A stretch of DNA of 64,000 nt. Source: Halichondria panicea (Eukaryota; Porifera; Demospongiae; Suberitida; Halichondriidae). Under the pieces are notes generated by a model that saw only the letters and a list, made by a program, of their open reading frames with translations, did not search any database and was not told the DNA's origin. Position 1 is the first letter of the stretch, and each line of letters begins with the position of its first letter. Below, piece by piece: positions 1 to 11,160 of this stretch. Location of the stretch: contig NC_087384.1 in assembly GCF_963675165.1 (NCBI RefSeq), positions 2,068,501 through 2,132,500 on the forward strand, written 5' to 3'. Made by a program: the position numbers and the translations under genes.

Positions 1-175
1 TGTCTACACTGAAACATCTCAGTTGCCCTGATGCTTATATCTTTGCATGCTCATGTTCAATTGTGTATGTAGCAATTGGAGACTTGTGACTGGGCATGGT
101 AAGTTACAGTGGCAGTGAAGAAGTCAGGAGCCTCCAGAGTCCTTCAGTGCAGTGCAGTGCAGGCAGCCTTCTCTC

Positions 176-224
176 TAGCCTCCTTCACAAGGCCTGGCCG
201 AAGAGCGGCCTGGGATCGAGGCTA
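176..224. mobile_element. 49-bp mini inverted-repeat element with 9-bp target duplication
   Basis: The element begins TAGCCTC and ends GAGGCTA, with GGCC-rich inner inverted repeats. It is flanked by identical 9-bp copies of CCTTCTCTC (167-175 and 225-233). It belongs to the same family as the elements at 9593, 42206 and 48807. It is far too short to encode anything, so it must have been moved in trans; 9-bp duplications are typical of Mutator-like transposases. The family assignment is an inference from the duplication length. Confidence 0.85.
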
Positions 225-233
225 CCTTCTCTC

Positions 234-985
234 TAGCCTCTAACTCTAGCTAGTCTCGAGGCCAGATTCTGATAAGGAGAGTTTAGCCTCGGACTATAAT
301 TATAAGCTGGAACTATAGGTGTGGCATGAGGGGGCGTTCAGGAATAACAGGGCGAGGCCTCAAACATACTTAGCACATGGTGCTTGCAGCTGCACCAGAC
401 TGCAGCTGCTCATGCAGCTTTATACCATCACTGACTGCATGCCTGTACCCCTGGCCCTGGCAGTGGGCTACCATGTTCCATGTACACCAGCTAGGATCTA
501 GGAGTCAAGAGTCACCTGCATCTGCAGCTTGAAAGAAAAGACAATTGCAAGTTAGTCAGTGCTCATTGCTAAACTCAACTTATTGCCCAATACTCTCTTT
601 CAGATTTTCTTAAAGAGTAGATAGTACCACCATCTCAAAGAAAAAAGTTAAGTTCCATTGCATGCTGTTGGCGCATGGCATGTACATGATCCCAAAACTC
701 TCTGAATTCACAGTTTACAAATCACTGCTATACCGTATCGGCGTATAACTCCACCATGTACCAGCTTCAAAGAAAAAGGATTTAAGTTATGTTGCTCATT
801 GCTAAATAAATGTGTTTACGTGTTTCTTCCAGCTGCAGATTTTACCGTACCTCGGCCCCACAATGTGTACCAGCTAGGAGTTTACTTAACCACCTTCATC
901 GACTTCAAAGAAACGACTTGCAAGTTATGTCAGATTCCATAAAACTATATAGCTAGCTAGAGGGCAACTGTCCCTGGTTTTTCGA
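234..985. other. Non-coding stretch, no gene seen
   Basis: Only short open frames without splice context or protein-like composition. Some short phrases recur (for example CACCATGTACCAGC-like pieces near 476, 755 and 868), suggesting degenerate local duplication. No recognisable gene. Confidence 0.5.
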
Positions 986-989
986 CCTT

Positions 990-1805
990 CATCTGTAGCA
1001 TACTGATTTACGAGTTTGTGTCTTCATGTGTCAGTTACACTGGTTTCGACTGGTCAACTTCGTCCATGGGGTGATAGCTAGTATACTGATTTACGAGTTT
1101 GTGTGTATGTGTCCTCATGTGTCAGTTACACTGGTTTCGACTGGTCAACTTCGTCCATGGGGTGATAGCTAGCATACTGATTTACGAGTTTGTGTGTATG
1201 TGTCCTCACGTGTCAGTTACACTGGTTTCGACTGGTCAACTTCGTCCATGGGGTGATAGCTAGCATTGTAATTTACCAGTTTGTGTGTATGTGTCCTCAT
1301 GCGTCAGTTACACTGGTTTCGACTGGTCAACTTCGTCCATGGGGTGATAGCTAGCATTGTAATTTACGAGTTTGTGTGTATGTGTCCTCATGCATCAGTT
1401 ACACTGGTTTCGACTGGTCAACTTCGTCCATGGGGTGATAGCTAGCATTGTAATTTACGAGTTTGTGTGTATGTGTCCTCATGCGTCAGTTACACTGGTT
1501 TCGACTGGTCAACTTCGTCCATGGGGTGATAGCTAGCATTGTAATTTACGAGTTTGTGTGTATGTGTCCTCATGCGTCAGTTACACTGGTTTCGACTGGT
1601 CAACTTCGTCCATGGGGTGATAGCTAGCATACTGATTTATGATTTTGTGTGTATGTGTCCTCACGTGTCAGTTACACTGGTTTCGACTGGTCAACTTCGT
1701 CCATGGGGTGATAGCTATAGCATACTGATTTACGAGTTTGTGTGTATATGTGTCCTCACGTGTCAGTTACACTGGTCAACTTCGTCCATGGGGGTGATAG
1801 CTTAT
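990..1805. repeat. 91-bp tandem repeat, nine copies
   Basis: The phrase GTTACACTGG recurs at 1034, 1125, 1216, 1307, 1398, 1489, 1580, 1671 and 1766: spacing is 91 bp seven times in a row, then 95 bp. Units include a TTTACGAGTTTGTG-like box, GGTTTCGACTGGTCAAC and CCATGGGGTGATAGCTAG. The last unit lacks the inner GGTTTCGACT part. The low divergence points to recent unequal exchange. A short open frame across it is an artefact of the repeat period. Confidence 0.95.
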
Positions 1806-2639
1806 ACTATTTACATTTTGCACTACATATGTGTTGGTAACTATAGTGACTTCAATCTTTTGTTCTGTAGGGGCTTATTGTGACGAAAATGATCTGAGGG
1901 ATGTAGCGTTCATGAAACCAAACGAAACGCCTGCAGTTCACTGTACTGGAATTTCAAGAAACGCTAAGTGATGAACACTAAAAACAATTTACTGACAGAA
2001 GAAATGTATTGTGCTGCATGTCATGTGATCCAGTGATCTTATTCTATCATAAACTCATTGTTCTAATACCGTTTGACCTTCTGCATGTGTGTACGTGCGC
2101 GAGAAAACAACTAATTAAATGACAAAGGTATAGTGTTAATTTAACAAAGAAATTCACTTTATAGCAGTGTTAATTCAGCATTCACTTTGCTATTTTGACA
2201 TAGAAGTACAATAAATTGGTGAAATTCAGATGACATAATACTTTGTTGTTTTGACATCATTTCTTTGCTTGAATGGCAAAACATTGTAGGTTGTTTTACC
2301 TTTGTCATTCTAACAAATATTATTCTGTCATTGTGAGATTCATCACCGGGACAAACTTTTGTTTGTTAAATTAACAAAAGTGTTTTTGCAGTGCAGAAAC
2401 CGTTGATGAGCTGTAGCTATTCACTGGTTGAGCACGCGCAGATCCTACACTATGGAATGAAACTTAAAATAACACACTCATGCATATCCCGCTATAATTA
2501 TGATACAACAACAAAACAACCAATACACACACTAGTCGTGACGACAAAGAGCGAGTGAAAGAGGCGTGAAACTATACTCTACTTGACAAGAAGGACGAGT
2601 CCACTTTATACCTCACATAAATTAAAAATCGTGCGGTCC

Positions 2640-3165
2640 ATTACACGGGACCTAAATATAATTATGAAAGCACTGTGGATGCTGATGCCTCGATGGGGAG
2701 GCATAAAATATGAAGCTATATAGATATATCGATTTTACAATTCAAAAAGTGGTAAATGATCGACTACGATTGTTGCTAAAAATATGCCAAAAGTTTAAAG
2801 TAATGGCTACAGCATGAAACAGCTCAGTGCAGCTTTTTGCAGCTTTTTTCTCACTCTTGCAGCTACCAATAGCTATAGCGTTTTGGTGCTACTAAGTAGA
2901 GTAGCAACACTCCATGGACAAATTTTGCTACGCAACTGTTCTGAAAGGCTACAATGGCATTCCAAGTAAGCCCACATAATTATACAACTCGAGAAAGAAG
3001 CATTATTTTGCAAATCCACATAATTATTGTAATCGCGACTAGAAACTCTTACATGCACTCACTGAGCAACTGTAACACTCTACTCACACACACAACACAC
3101 ACTTATAGTCTAAGACTACGTACCATAATTATACCTCGCTGCTGTTATAATGACACTAACTGAAT
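2640..3165. repeat. Interspersed repeat copy (shared with 10.4-11.2 and 19.6-20.0 kb)
   Basis: Contains GCAGCTACCAATAGCTA, CTAAGTAGAGTAGCAACAC and GGCATTCCAAGTAAG, all of which reappear at 10.44-11.16 kb (in both orientations) and 19.60-19.96 kb. The upstream part also shares a TGATGCCTCG-type box with the 10.6-kb copy. No open frame shows coding character. The transposon class is not recognised. Confidence 0.7.
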
Positions 3166-3639
3166 ACGATGAATGCTCCAAAACGTATGGCAATAATTAT
3201 TATTGTGTTATAATTATGATGGATTGGCCGGTAGCTATAAAGAGGGCGTGAGTGACAACATTCCCTGGCAAGCTCACAAATAATAATATTTGGGCAGCTG
3301 ACCAATTTTGTAACAAGAAGACATTCTACATCTTAAAAGTACAACACAGACGTCTAGTTAAACAATGAAAGTTTGAGGAATGTGCGAGTTTGGCAATGAA
3401 TACGAATGTTTATTGCAGCTCAATAGACAGTTATTATAAGCATGCAGTGCAAACTTGACGGCTGCATGTACAAGTGTGAGTATAGACAACAGTGTTGCTG
3501 GTGTGCATTATTAACTAGATACAGTGTGTTTTACTACGACATTGACAGCTTTAAAGAAGTTGAGGTTAATAACTGGTCGAAGCGATTATCAAATCAAGAG
3601 TTAATATAGCTACGCAGATCAGTTAGCATTGTATACAAA

Positions 3640-6600
3640 ATGGCAGAGAGGTGCTCACCAGTGGTTGACATGACAATAGAAGAGGCCCTAGAAATAATGG
3701 AAGCTATGATGGATCTGCTTAAGGTACGTATATAAGAAATAACTGTTAGTGAACAAATGTAACCCAAGCAGTTACGTATAAGTATAATATACAAGTTTCA
3801 CCACACAGATGCATGTCAAGCGCTTTAGCCGATTAAGAATTTGAACACAAAGCAACTAATTTTAAAGACATTAACTCAGCAATAATGCACAGAAACTTTT
3901 GAGATTATTCTATAGCACAAACTGACTTCTTACCTCTAATAGATAATTATAGTTATCGTACATGATATAATATATAACGTATAGCGCAAAATTTTCGAGG
4001 TTGTCGTGCACGAAATCTATAATGTGTAAATATTAAAGGCGTGGCTTCCAGTAACCAATCAACCCACGAACGTTATGCAACGAAATGCTTTTAGAGGCCT
4101 TTCTACGAAATATAGTGCCTCGAACATTTTGCACTATATATACAGGTATACTGAAATAAATTTTATGTTAGTGACCATTTTCAGCAAAAGTTGCCTGTAA
4201 GGTGCGGCCTACGAGTACCGGAGATAGTACTAGGAGGGTCGCTAGGCACAAGGACAGAGTTACCAGAACAATACGATGCTGACATCATCATATACTCACC
4301 AGGTATATATATACCATGCAGAGGCTTATTACCATAACCACCTGTTTTTTCAAGCAGTTAAAAGAGTTTTGTCGACAATTTAACTCTGCATATAGCTACA
4401 TTTCAACACTAACCCTCTCACAGACATCACAATTAAGGAGGTGATAAGGAATGGCTATGGACTCTGGCTAAACCAGATCAATCAGTTAATGCACTCGGAG
4501 AAAGACCTAGCTGAGGGGTTCGAATTCCATGCCCTCACAGACAAGGGGTTGCAATTCACATTTGAGGGGATTGAGATTGAGATTATGGTCAGTCCAAATT
4601 GGAGAAAGCCAGCTGACTTCTACACCTTCCTAGAGACTTTGAGACCAGCACACAGAAAATTGTGAGTTGGTACTAATTGGCAGGTAATTTATTATTACGC
4701 TTTGGTCTGTCTTTGTATAGGTTTACTCAGTGTGCTGCAAAATGGCAGATCCAGTTTCTAAAAAATCAAGCTACTCGGGTGAGAAAGAGACCGTTTACTA
4801 TACTATAGGTGTCTTATAATTATGTGAAAGTATAGGAGACGTTTTAGTCTTGCTTACAAGCATGATTATGAGAAAGCAGTTCTGCCATTACAGATAATTT
4901 CATTAATACATAAAAAAAGTATCATCACTATGATTATAATAAAATTAATGCAGTGTGAGTTTTGTTGTTTATCCCATTTAGAGAGGTAATTTTTGTCGTG
5001 AGTTCATTCGTCGAGCAAAGGCATGGCGTGCGCTCAAGTGGAGGCAGTGTACGGGGGGACGAGGGAGGCCCTCCTCCTATCTGCTCTCCCTCCTGGTCAT
5101 CCACGCCTACGAGAATGCTCACAAGACACTGGGCGTGTTCTCCACACTCAGTCCAGAGACACTAGCACAACAGTGAGTGGGCGGGTAGAGAGGTAACCAA
5201 GGGTACAATGGGCACAATGTACATCAATGAGTGGGTGAATAAGGGAGGTATATAAAGTACATGCATGCATGTACAGTTAGTGGGCAGGTAAGGAAGTAAC
5301 TATGAGAGCATAGTATATATATAGGCCTAGCTAATAATTACATAAATCGAAAACATACTACTGTATAATATATATATATACAACATAATTATATACATTG
5401 CCTATAAATTATATTTCTGCAACTTTAAGTGCTATAATTATAGCTGATTACTAAAAAGTATTAATAAATGAACAAATTGTTTATACAATGTACATATGGT
5501 AGCAATCACTGATTTGCACCAACTGTAATGAAATTACTTGCAGTGCCACAGAAGAGCTAAAGAGTATTGTATACAACTGTGACAAAGTCAAGTGAGTTAT
5601 AGCCGGTTATTCATTTAACATAAAGGCGACAAGCTGTTGCTATAACAGTATATAAAGTGGAACCTCGGCTACTCGACTTGTCATATTCAGTTCACCACGA
5701 TATAATCATGTTTAACTAATAATCAGAAAACGAGCGAGTCCATTAATGTGCATGCGCATTATATCTGTTACCATGCTGCATGCACCATGCATGGAGACAT
5801 ATTTTCTGCGCATGTGCAGACGACCACATACACTAAATTTGCACTGCTGTTTGTTAAGTGGGTAGATAAAGGCGTAGTTTATCCATTCGATTATCCGGTA
5901 TATAATTATTCAGATATCTGGCCTGCCTCTGGAAATCAAGGTGTCCAGATAATCAAGTGAAGTACAACCTGTGCCTTAATCTTATAAGTGAACCAAGCTC
6001 TTTCTATAGTGCGAATCAGCATAAACTTCCAAAATGTTGTTTTACAATTAGATATAATAACTCAGTAATGAATCACTACGGCCACTATTCATGATCAACT
6101 ATGCAGGTCAACTAAGAGGTAGTGGGCCTACATTTTGTAGGGATTCAATTTTCATGAATACACTTAACGCTTTACTAATTGATTTGAACAATGGATTGAT
6201 TGATTTTGCTTCAAAAGGATTCAACTCCTCCCCTGCTCAATTTTACCACACCAAATTTGTTATGCATGCCTTACATTCCATTGCAAACCATTCGCATTAT
6301 AAGTGGATGAAGAAAAAAGTTACGCTCACAAATTTTGCGCAGATGGTACAGGGAACAAGTTCTGAGGTAGTTTAGGAGTGGGCGTGGCCTAACATTCGTT
6401 TGGACCAACCTTTTGTGCCATTTTTAACGTCTTCCATTAATTAATTTTTTCAGAAATAAGTTCCTACACTCCTAATAATGTAAGTAATCACTAGTGAGCC
6501 TTCAATGAAGCTGTTGTAGAATACTCAATTTTGGAGTGCAAATACAATTTCGGAAGTTTATGCTGAATTGCACTATACAGTAAAATTTGTAGACGTGTGC

Positions 6601-7034
6601 CTTGGCTAGTTATTGTAGCAGGATAGACTCACTTAATCAAATTGATAATCATTGCACAACTGAACTTTACATAAGATCAACTGCTGTTACATAGTTCCTA
6701 TGACATCATACATGACATCATACACTGTTATATTATAAATAGTACCAACTGTCACAAAATTAATCCCCCCCCACGCACGCACGCACACACACACATACAC
6801 ACATGCAGCATATACTGGGAGCAGTGCTACGCTATGAAGCAGTACCCTACCCTAGTTCCCCCGAGGGCACCTCGCATCATTGACCCGGCTAACCCCACAC
6901 ATAATCTGTACCTTACAGGGCTCGCAAATTTTGAGCCCTACAAAAGGTGTGGAGAATACGACACTGGGACGGGGGATTGGAGTTCTCTAATCAGAAACAT
7001 TGGAACGCTAGACTTAAGTAAACCAGTAGAATGA
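3640..7034 (+). CDS. OAS-like nucleotidyltransferase, gene A (seven exons)
   Basis: Exons 3640-3723, 4185-4302, 4424-4661, 4721-4778, 4982-5172, 5544-5591 and 6809-7034 join in phase to 320 codons plus TGA, with GT-AG introns. Exon 2 has the P-loop-like G-G-S-L-G-T and metal ligands D-A-D. Exon 5 has R-R-A-K-A-W-R. Exon 7 has N-I-Y-W-E and I-I-D-P-A-N-P. In the OAS family these build a template-independent synthetase making 2'-5'-linked oligoadenylate from ATP. The third catalytic acid, Asp in the V-D-L-L-V-S-P motif of the intact paralogs, is Glu here (I-E-I-E-I-M-V-S-P, codon 4579-4581), so activity may be altered or lost. Introns 1 and 6 carry transposable inserts. It is the first and one of the most divergent copies of the array. 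Confidence 0.88.
3978..4150. mobile_element. Degenerate TACCGTATAGCG-type MITE in intron 1 of gene A
   Basis: Starts AACGTATAGCGCAAAATTTT and ends with an imperfect inverted counterpart (CGAACATTTTGCACTATATA). The inner AGGCGTGGCTTCC and ACGAAATGCTTTTAGAGGCC parallel the cleaner copy at 25215-25452 in inverse orientation. It lies wholly inside intron 1. Confidence 0.6.
6009..6573. mobile_element. 565-bp inverted-repeat element in intron 6 of gene A, with a 94-codon ORF
   Basis: The left end GTGCGAATCAGCATAAACTT matches the reverse complement of the right end (AGTTTATGCTGAATTGCAC) with about two mismatches. TATA sits on both sides (6005-6008 and 6574-6577), consistent with a TA or TATA target duplication. 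Inside, 6091-6375 (+) is open for 94 codons. I do not recognise its product; it has no transposase motif that I can see. It inflates intron 6 to about 1.2 kb, against much shorter introns at this position in most paralogs. Confidence 0.7.
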
Positions 7035-8990
7035 ATATAATTATCACAGCGTAATTGTGTCTATAACTATTCTATCGAAAAAATTAACATACGAATAGGG
7101 GCGTTTCACCATGCAGTATATACGTGGGTGTGATTTCAATATAGAAAATATTAGCCTGCATGCATGGGGGCCAGACCTTTTCTCAGAGGGGAGAGCGGCC
7201 GAGAGGCAAGAGAAGAAAAGGCCTGGAAACTCTTGTAGCAGTCCATGTACCTACATGCTCTTGCATGGAATGTCAATAATTAGTTAAAACTTGTGATATT
7301 GGAGGTTGTAAAGAAGGAGTAGATGTAGCAATACTCTCATTTCGTATTCAAGAGGCAATACTCGCATTTATTTGGGTTAAAAATCACAAGACATAGGATA
7401 TGCATTTCATTGGCTCTGCATGGCCACATTCTGCAGAGCACACGGAAATGCTGCAAGAGTCTCCAGACCTAATCCTAGGGCTCACGAGGACAATGGCATG
7501 ATATAAACAGATATAATTATAATTATATATAATCATTATCTATCTACATATTCACCTACAACGTAAATACATGCAAGAGACTGAGTCGAGTCGCAGCCAG
7601 TAGGCTACTCAGTGGCTGCGAGTAGCTAGCTAGCGAGTTTAAGAGTATGGTAAAGTCAAAACTAACATTTAGTAACGGGTATTAAGCTTATAGATCTACA
7701 TACACAGTATACAGTGTGAAGGCATGATCTCAGTCATGGAATAATAGTATCTTAAATTGTCAGTACAGTTTGATCCCTAAAAACTCCATTCCATTCAATA
7801 CCAGATGACATCCGCCGCCGTTCTTCAGAAACTTGTCAGACACTGAGTGGCTATATAGGTATTCACCATGGAATAACTGGACAAGAGCCAGGAGAATCAG
7901 AGCTTTCATAAGCTTCATGTAGACTCGCAAGCCGTCACTGTTCACCTGCAACAGTGACGGCTTGCGAGTCTAAGCTTCATGAGCATGCACGGGAAGCCAT
8001 CTTTGAGTAATAAAGTGAGTGAAGTAGATCTATATCGAAATATCAAAGTTTGTATCCTTCTGACAAGAAACAAGAGCAGTGGATAGCAGATTATATGAAT
8101 GGCAGAGCAAACAGCATGATCACCAATTGTAAGGAATTGTATTTGAAGGTGCATCTGGAACACAGTGAAACAATAAAACAAGCTATATATATAGAGACTC
8201 CATGGTGGACAAAGTAGAAACACACAAAGTTACATGCAGCTATAAAAATGTTTAAGATTAAGGTCTATATATAATTATAATTATAGACTATAAATTAAAA
8301 TAGTTATATATACTGTTTCGGATGTGTCTACGGGATTTAGAATGTCATGCAAAGGCACTGCTGTAGTACCCCGAGCGTAGTGAGTGTATTAAAAGTGCCT
8401 GGCTCTATAAAAATGTAGCAAAAGTCAAAAAAATCAGCACCCCCCTAAATGTCTCTAGCTAAGGTAAGCTTTCACTAGACTGAAAAATGAACTCTCCACT
8501 AGCGAAGGTTAATCGCACTGTCCACTAGCTAAGGTCAACTCTCTACTATCGAAGGTCATCGTATACTGTCCGCTAGTAAAGGTTAATCGTACTCTCTGGG
8601 CCACTGTACAATACAAATTCGATTCACAACGTAGATATACACAAGCTGATTCGAAGGGAAAAAGCATGAGCGTACAAAAGTGACAAGACAGTGGAACCCA
8701 ATGAGCCAAACTCCTATATTTCATCTCCTTGCTAGCACACTCCAAGAGTATCACGGGGACTGTGGGGAAAGTTCAGCTGTTTTTACAAAGTGTGAGGACA
8801 GGTATAATTATGGCCTCTTCTTAGAGTTTATAATTATAATCAATAGTGTACATGAACTGCATGTGTACCAAAAATCACCACTAGCCTATAACCTATGTCC
8901 TATAACCTATGTCATTTTTCAGTTGTGTGCTGTGTTTATGTCTACGTCTAAATTTTGTCTACGTCCCATTTTTTTGAAAAAAATCAGACA
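7035..8990. other. Intergenic stretch without a supported gene
   Basis: AT-rich DNA between gene A and a Gag remnant. It holds a perfect hairpin (7909-7981, separate entry) and four imperfect repeats of roughly 30-40 bp at about 8460-8600 built on CACTAGCNAAGGT. Minus-strand open frames at 7760-8223 lack homology that I recognise and overlap the hairpin, so they are not called. Confidence 0.5.
7909..7981. repeat. Perfect 22-bp-arm hairpin between 11-bp direct repeats
   Basis: Arm 7921-7942 is the exact reverse complement of 7950-7971, with a 7-nt loop (7943-7949). TAAGCTTCATG occurs directly on both sides (7909-7919 and 7971-7981; the second shares one base with the arm). It could be a tiny foldback insertion with a target duplication, or a product of templated repair. 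Confidence 0.85.
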
Positions 8991-9250
8991 CCTGATGCCT
9001 GGCCATGCTGGAAAAGACAGTTTGAACAATTTCGAGAAGCATCAGGCCTTACAGGAGAGTCACAGTGGAAACAAGTCAATACATTTTAGGAGAAGAAGCG
9101 GAGTCAAACCTAGTGTTCACTAATATTACTGCTGAGGAGCGAAGACAGTATGCTGCAGTAGTGGAAAAATGTGAGGAATTTTTCCAAGTACGCAAGAACA
9201 TCATTCACAAGTACACATTTTTGCGATTTTACTCTCATTCGCAGAATTAG
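8991..9250 (+). pseudogene. Ty3/gypsy-type Gag remnant, frameshifted
   Basis: The frame from 8991 reads P-D-A-W-P-C-W-K-R-Q-F, then F-R-E-A-S-G-L and Q-V-N-T-F, then hits a stop. The neighbouring frame continues with G-E-E-A-E-S and I-T-A-E-E-R-R-Q-Y, then F-F-Q-V-R-K-N-I-I, ending at a stop at 9248-9250. This order is the N-terminal Gag region common in invertebrate gypsy elements, which acts in particle assembly. A small deletion at about 9085 broke the frame. No pol part follows, so it is a dead fragment. It differs from the Gag of the element at 60.46 kb. Confidence 0.65.
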
Positions 9251-9287
9251 CAGAAATTAATACCCAATTTTATGCCACCTTTAAGTA

Positions 9288-9726
9288 CAGTATAGAACCT
9301 AGCTAATCTGGACCCTTTTTAAAGTTCGGAGACTGGACAAAAAATAATATTAAACTGAAAAGAAGAGGGCTGTAGAATAGACTACTGCACATGCGCACTT
9401 TATTAATAAACTGCTCAATACCTCACTGAATACAATGGCTATACTGCAAAGAAAACGAAAAGAGCTCACAAGACTCGCTGTATATTAGAAATTTGAGATA
9501 AAATTAGCTAGCAGCTTTCCTTCTGGCCACAGTAATATTACATGCATGCATGTGCATGTGAGTGTTCTTTGTTAATGATACTTAATGACATCTAGCCTCC
9601 TTCACCGGCCTTTGAGCCTAGTGGGAAGTGCGGCCTGGGATCGAGGCTAAATGACATCCAAAATTTTCATGTATATTTGAATGGGGGTTTAGTCCCGCTT
9701 ATTCGGATTAGCGAGGTTCTACTGTA
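9288..9726. mobile_element. CAGTAGAACCTCG inverted-repeat element, copy 1
   Basis: The left end CAGTATAGAACCTAGCTAAT pairs with the right end GATTAGCGAGGTTCTACTG. The internal sequence (GAGGGGCTGT-like start, TAGACTACTGC, GCCACAGTA) matches the copy at 24310-24678. Another element has inserted in it at 9593-9649. No coding capacity. Confidence 0.75.
9593..9649. mobile_element. 57-bp mini inverted-repeat element with 9-bp target duplication
   Basis: Starts TAGCCTC, ends GAGGCTA, and sits between two perfect copies of AATGACATC (9584-9592 and 9650-9658). It interrupts the larger element at 9288-9726, so it arrived later. Same family as 176, 42206 and 48807. Confidence 0.9.
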
Positions 9727-9938
9727 TATATACAGTCCTTTATAGTGCTTTATTTTCGAGGAGCACCATTTTTAAGGTTCGAAGCCAATCCACGGAAACT
9801 GTATTTTAGTTCCTCAAAAGTAAAGTACCTTACATTATTGAAACAATAATTGATATGAAGCACTGTAATGATGACATACATGTACCTTGCATGCACTATT
9901 ACGCTTAATAGTCCAGAGCTAAAGACTCTGGGCTAAAG

Positions 9939-10109
9939 ATGATCCGAGAGAAGTACTCTCACCTCCTTCCTGCTCCGTGGTGGCCGGCCAATCCCACCAA
10001 CAATGTGTACGTCAGTGGCATGTCTGGTCGGAGGAAGGACAAAGGATGGCAGGAATTTGCTACGAAGGTGGACAACATTGACCTCACCATAGACGTCCAG
10101 CAGCAGTAG
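9939..10109 (+). pseudogene. Orphan OAS-like exon 7
   Basis: The open frame from ATG 9939 to TAG 10109 reads like the C-terminal exon of the array genes: H-L-L-P-A-P-W-W, then P-A-N-P-T-N-N-V-Y-V-S-G, a G-W-Q-E-F segment and I-D-L-T near the end. It lacks the I-D that normally precedes P-A-N-P. Its closest relative in the window is the exon 7 of pseudogene G (33.0 kb), which shares S-G-M-S-G-R-R-K-D-K-G-W-Q. No exons 1-6 lie upstream, so it is a relic of a deleted copy. Confidence 0.75.
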
Positions 10110-10439
10110 ACACTTTACAATGTGCTATTATACGCTATATAATATAGGATATTCCAACAGCTGCATGCACATTTGTAACCTTAGCTATATACTCACGCAT
10201 GCATCTGTTCAGTGTTTGTATAATTATGGACCAGTGCATGCAACCATGTATATATATTATCTATTATTATTATGCTTCGGTGTGCATGCGTATAAGCGAG
10301 GTATATACGGTAGTGTGTTTGTGTGTGTCTGTGTAGAGTGCTACAGCTGCTCGATCAATAAGTGCAAGTAAGAGTTTCTAATAGGCTTCTATAGTTATGT
10401 TTTCTTCGAGTCAATAATGCTTTGTTCTCTAGTTTTGCT

Positions 10440-11160
10440 TACTTAATTGGAATGCCATTGCATGCAGTTTTTTCAGAAAAGCACGTAGCCAAACTTGTTT
10501 ACCGAGTGTTGCTACTCTACTTAGGAACCTAGCTATTGGTAGCTTCGAGAGTGAGAAAAGAGCTGCAAGGCTCTGCAGTGCTGATGACAGCCATTAATTA
10601 GACTTGAACTTTTGGCATAGTAATGAAAGCACCACAGGTGCTGATGCCTCGGTGGAGGTGCCAAAGCTACATAACATAAAACTACTAATAGCTAGCTTTT
10701 ATTATACACACATTGATTATGATGAATTTTGCTGCATGCAATCAACCGAATAGTGGGTAATGATCGACCATGATTGTTGTTAAAAAAGATCGATGCCAAA
10801 AGTTCAAGTCTAAAATTAATGGCTGCAAGTCAGCAGAGCCTTGCAGCTCTCTGCTCACTCTTGCAGCTACCAATAGCTAGCGTTCTAGTGCAGAGCTAAC
10901 TACTAAGTAGAGTAGTAACACTCGGTGAACAAGTTTTGCTACGGACTCTTCTGAAAAGGCTGCAATAGCATTCCAAGTAAGCAAAACTAGGCATAACTCG
11001 AGAACGAAGCATTATTTTGCAAATCCACGAATTAAAATCCAAGTAAACATGACTAGAAGCCTATAGAAACTCTTACTTGCACTTGATTCATCCTTGAGCA
11101 GCTGTAGCGGTCTACACAGACACACAGACACACAGACACACAAACACACTACCGTATACC
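10440..11160. repeat. Large inverted arrangement of the 2.6-3.2-kb repeat family
   Basis: The segment around 10450-10640 is the approximate reverse complement of 10790-10990: both carry the GCTACCAATAGCTA, AAGTAGAGTAG and GGCATTCCAAGTAAG boxes in opposite orientation. A further partial copy starts near 11190 with the shared AATTAGACTTGAACTTTTGG phrase. Likely two element copies head to head. No genes. Confidence 0.65.

Noticed and set aside
319-501. 60-codon open frame at the left edge
   Set aside because: No splice context, no recognisable family, composition typical of chance.
990-1805. CRISPR-like regular array
   Set aside because: The units are tandem with no unique spacers between repeats, and the surrounding genes are eukaryotic and intron-bearing.
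1554-1883. 109-codon open frame as a gene
   Set aside because: It runs through the 91-bp satellite and repeats because the satellite repeats; no independent support.
8680-9123. 147-codon plus-strand frame as a gene
   Set aside because: It overlaps a Gag remnant in the wrong frame and has no coding character of its own.
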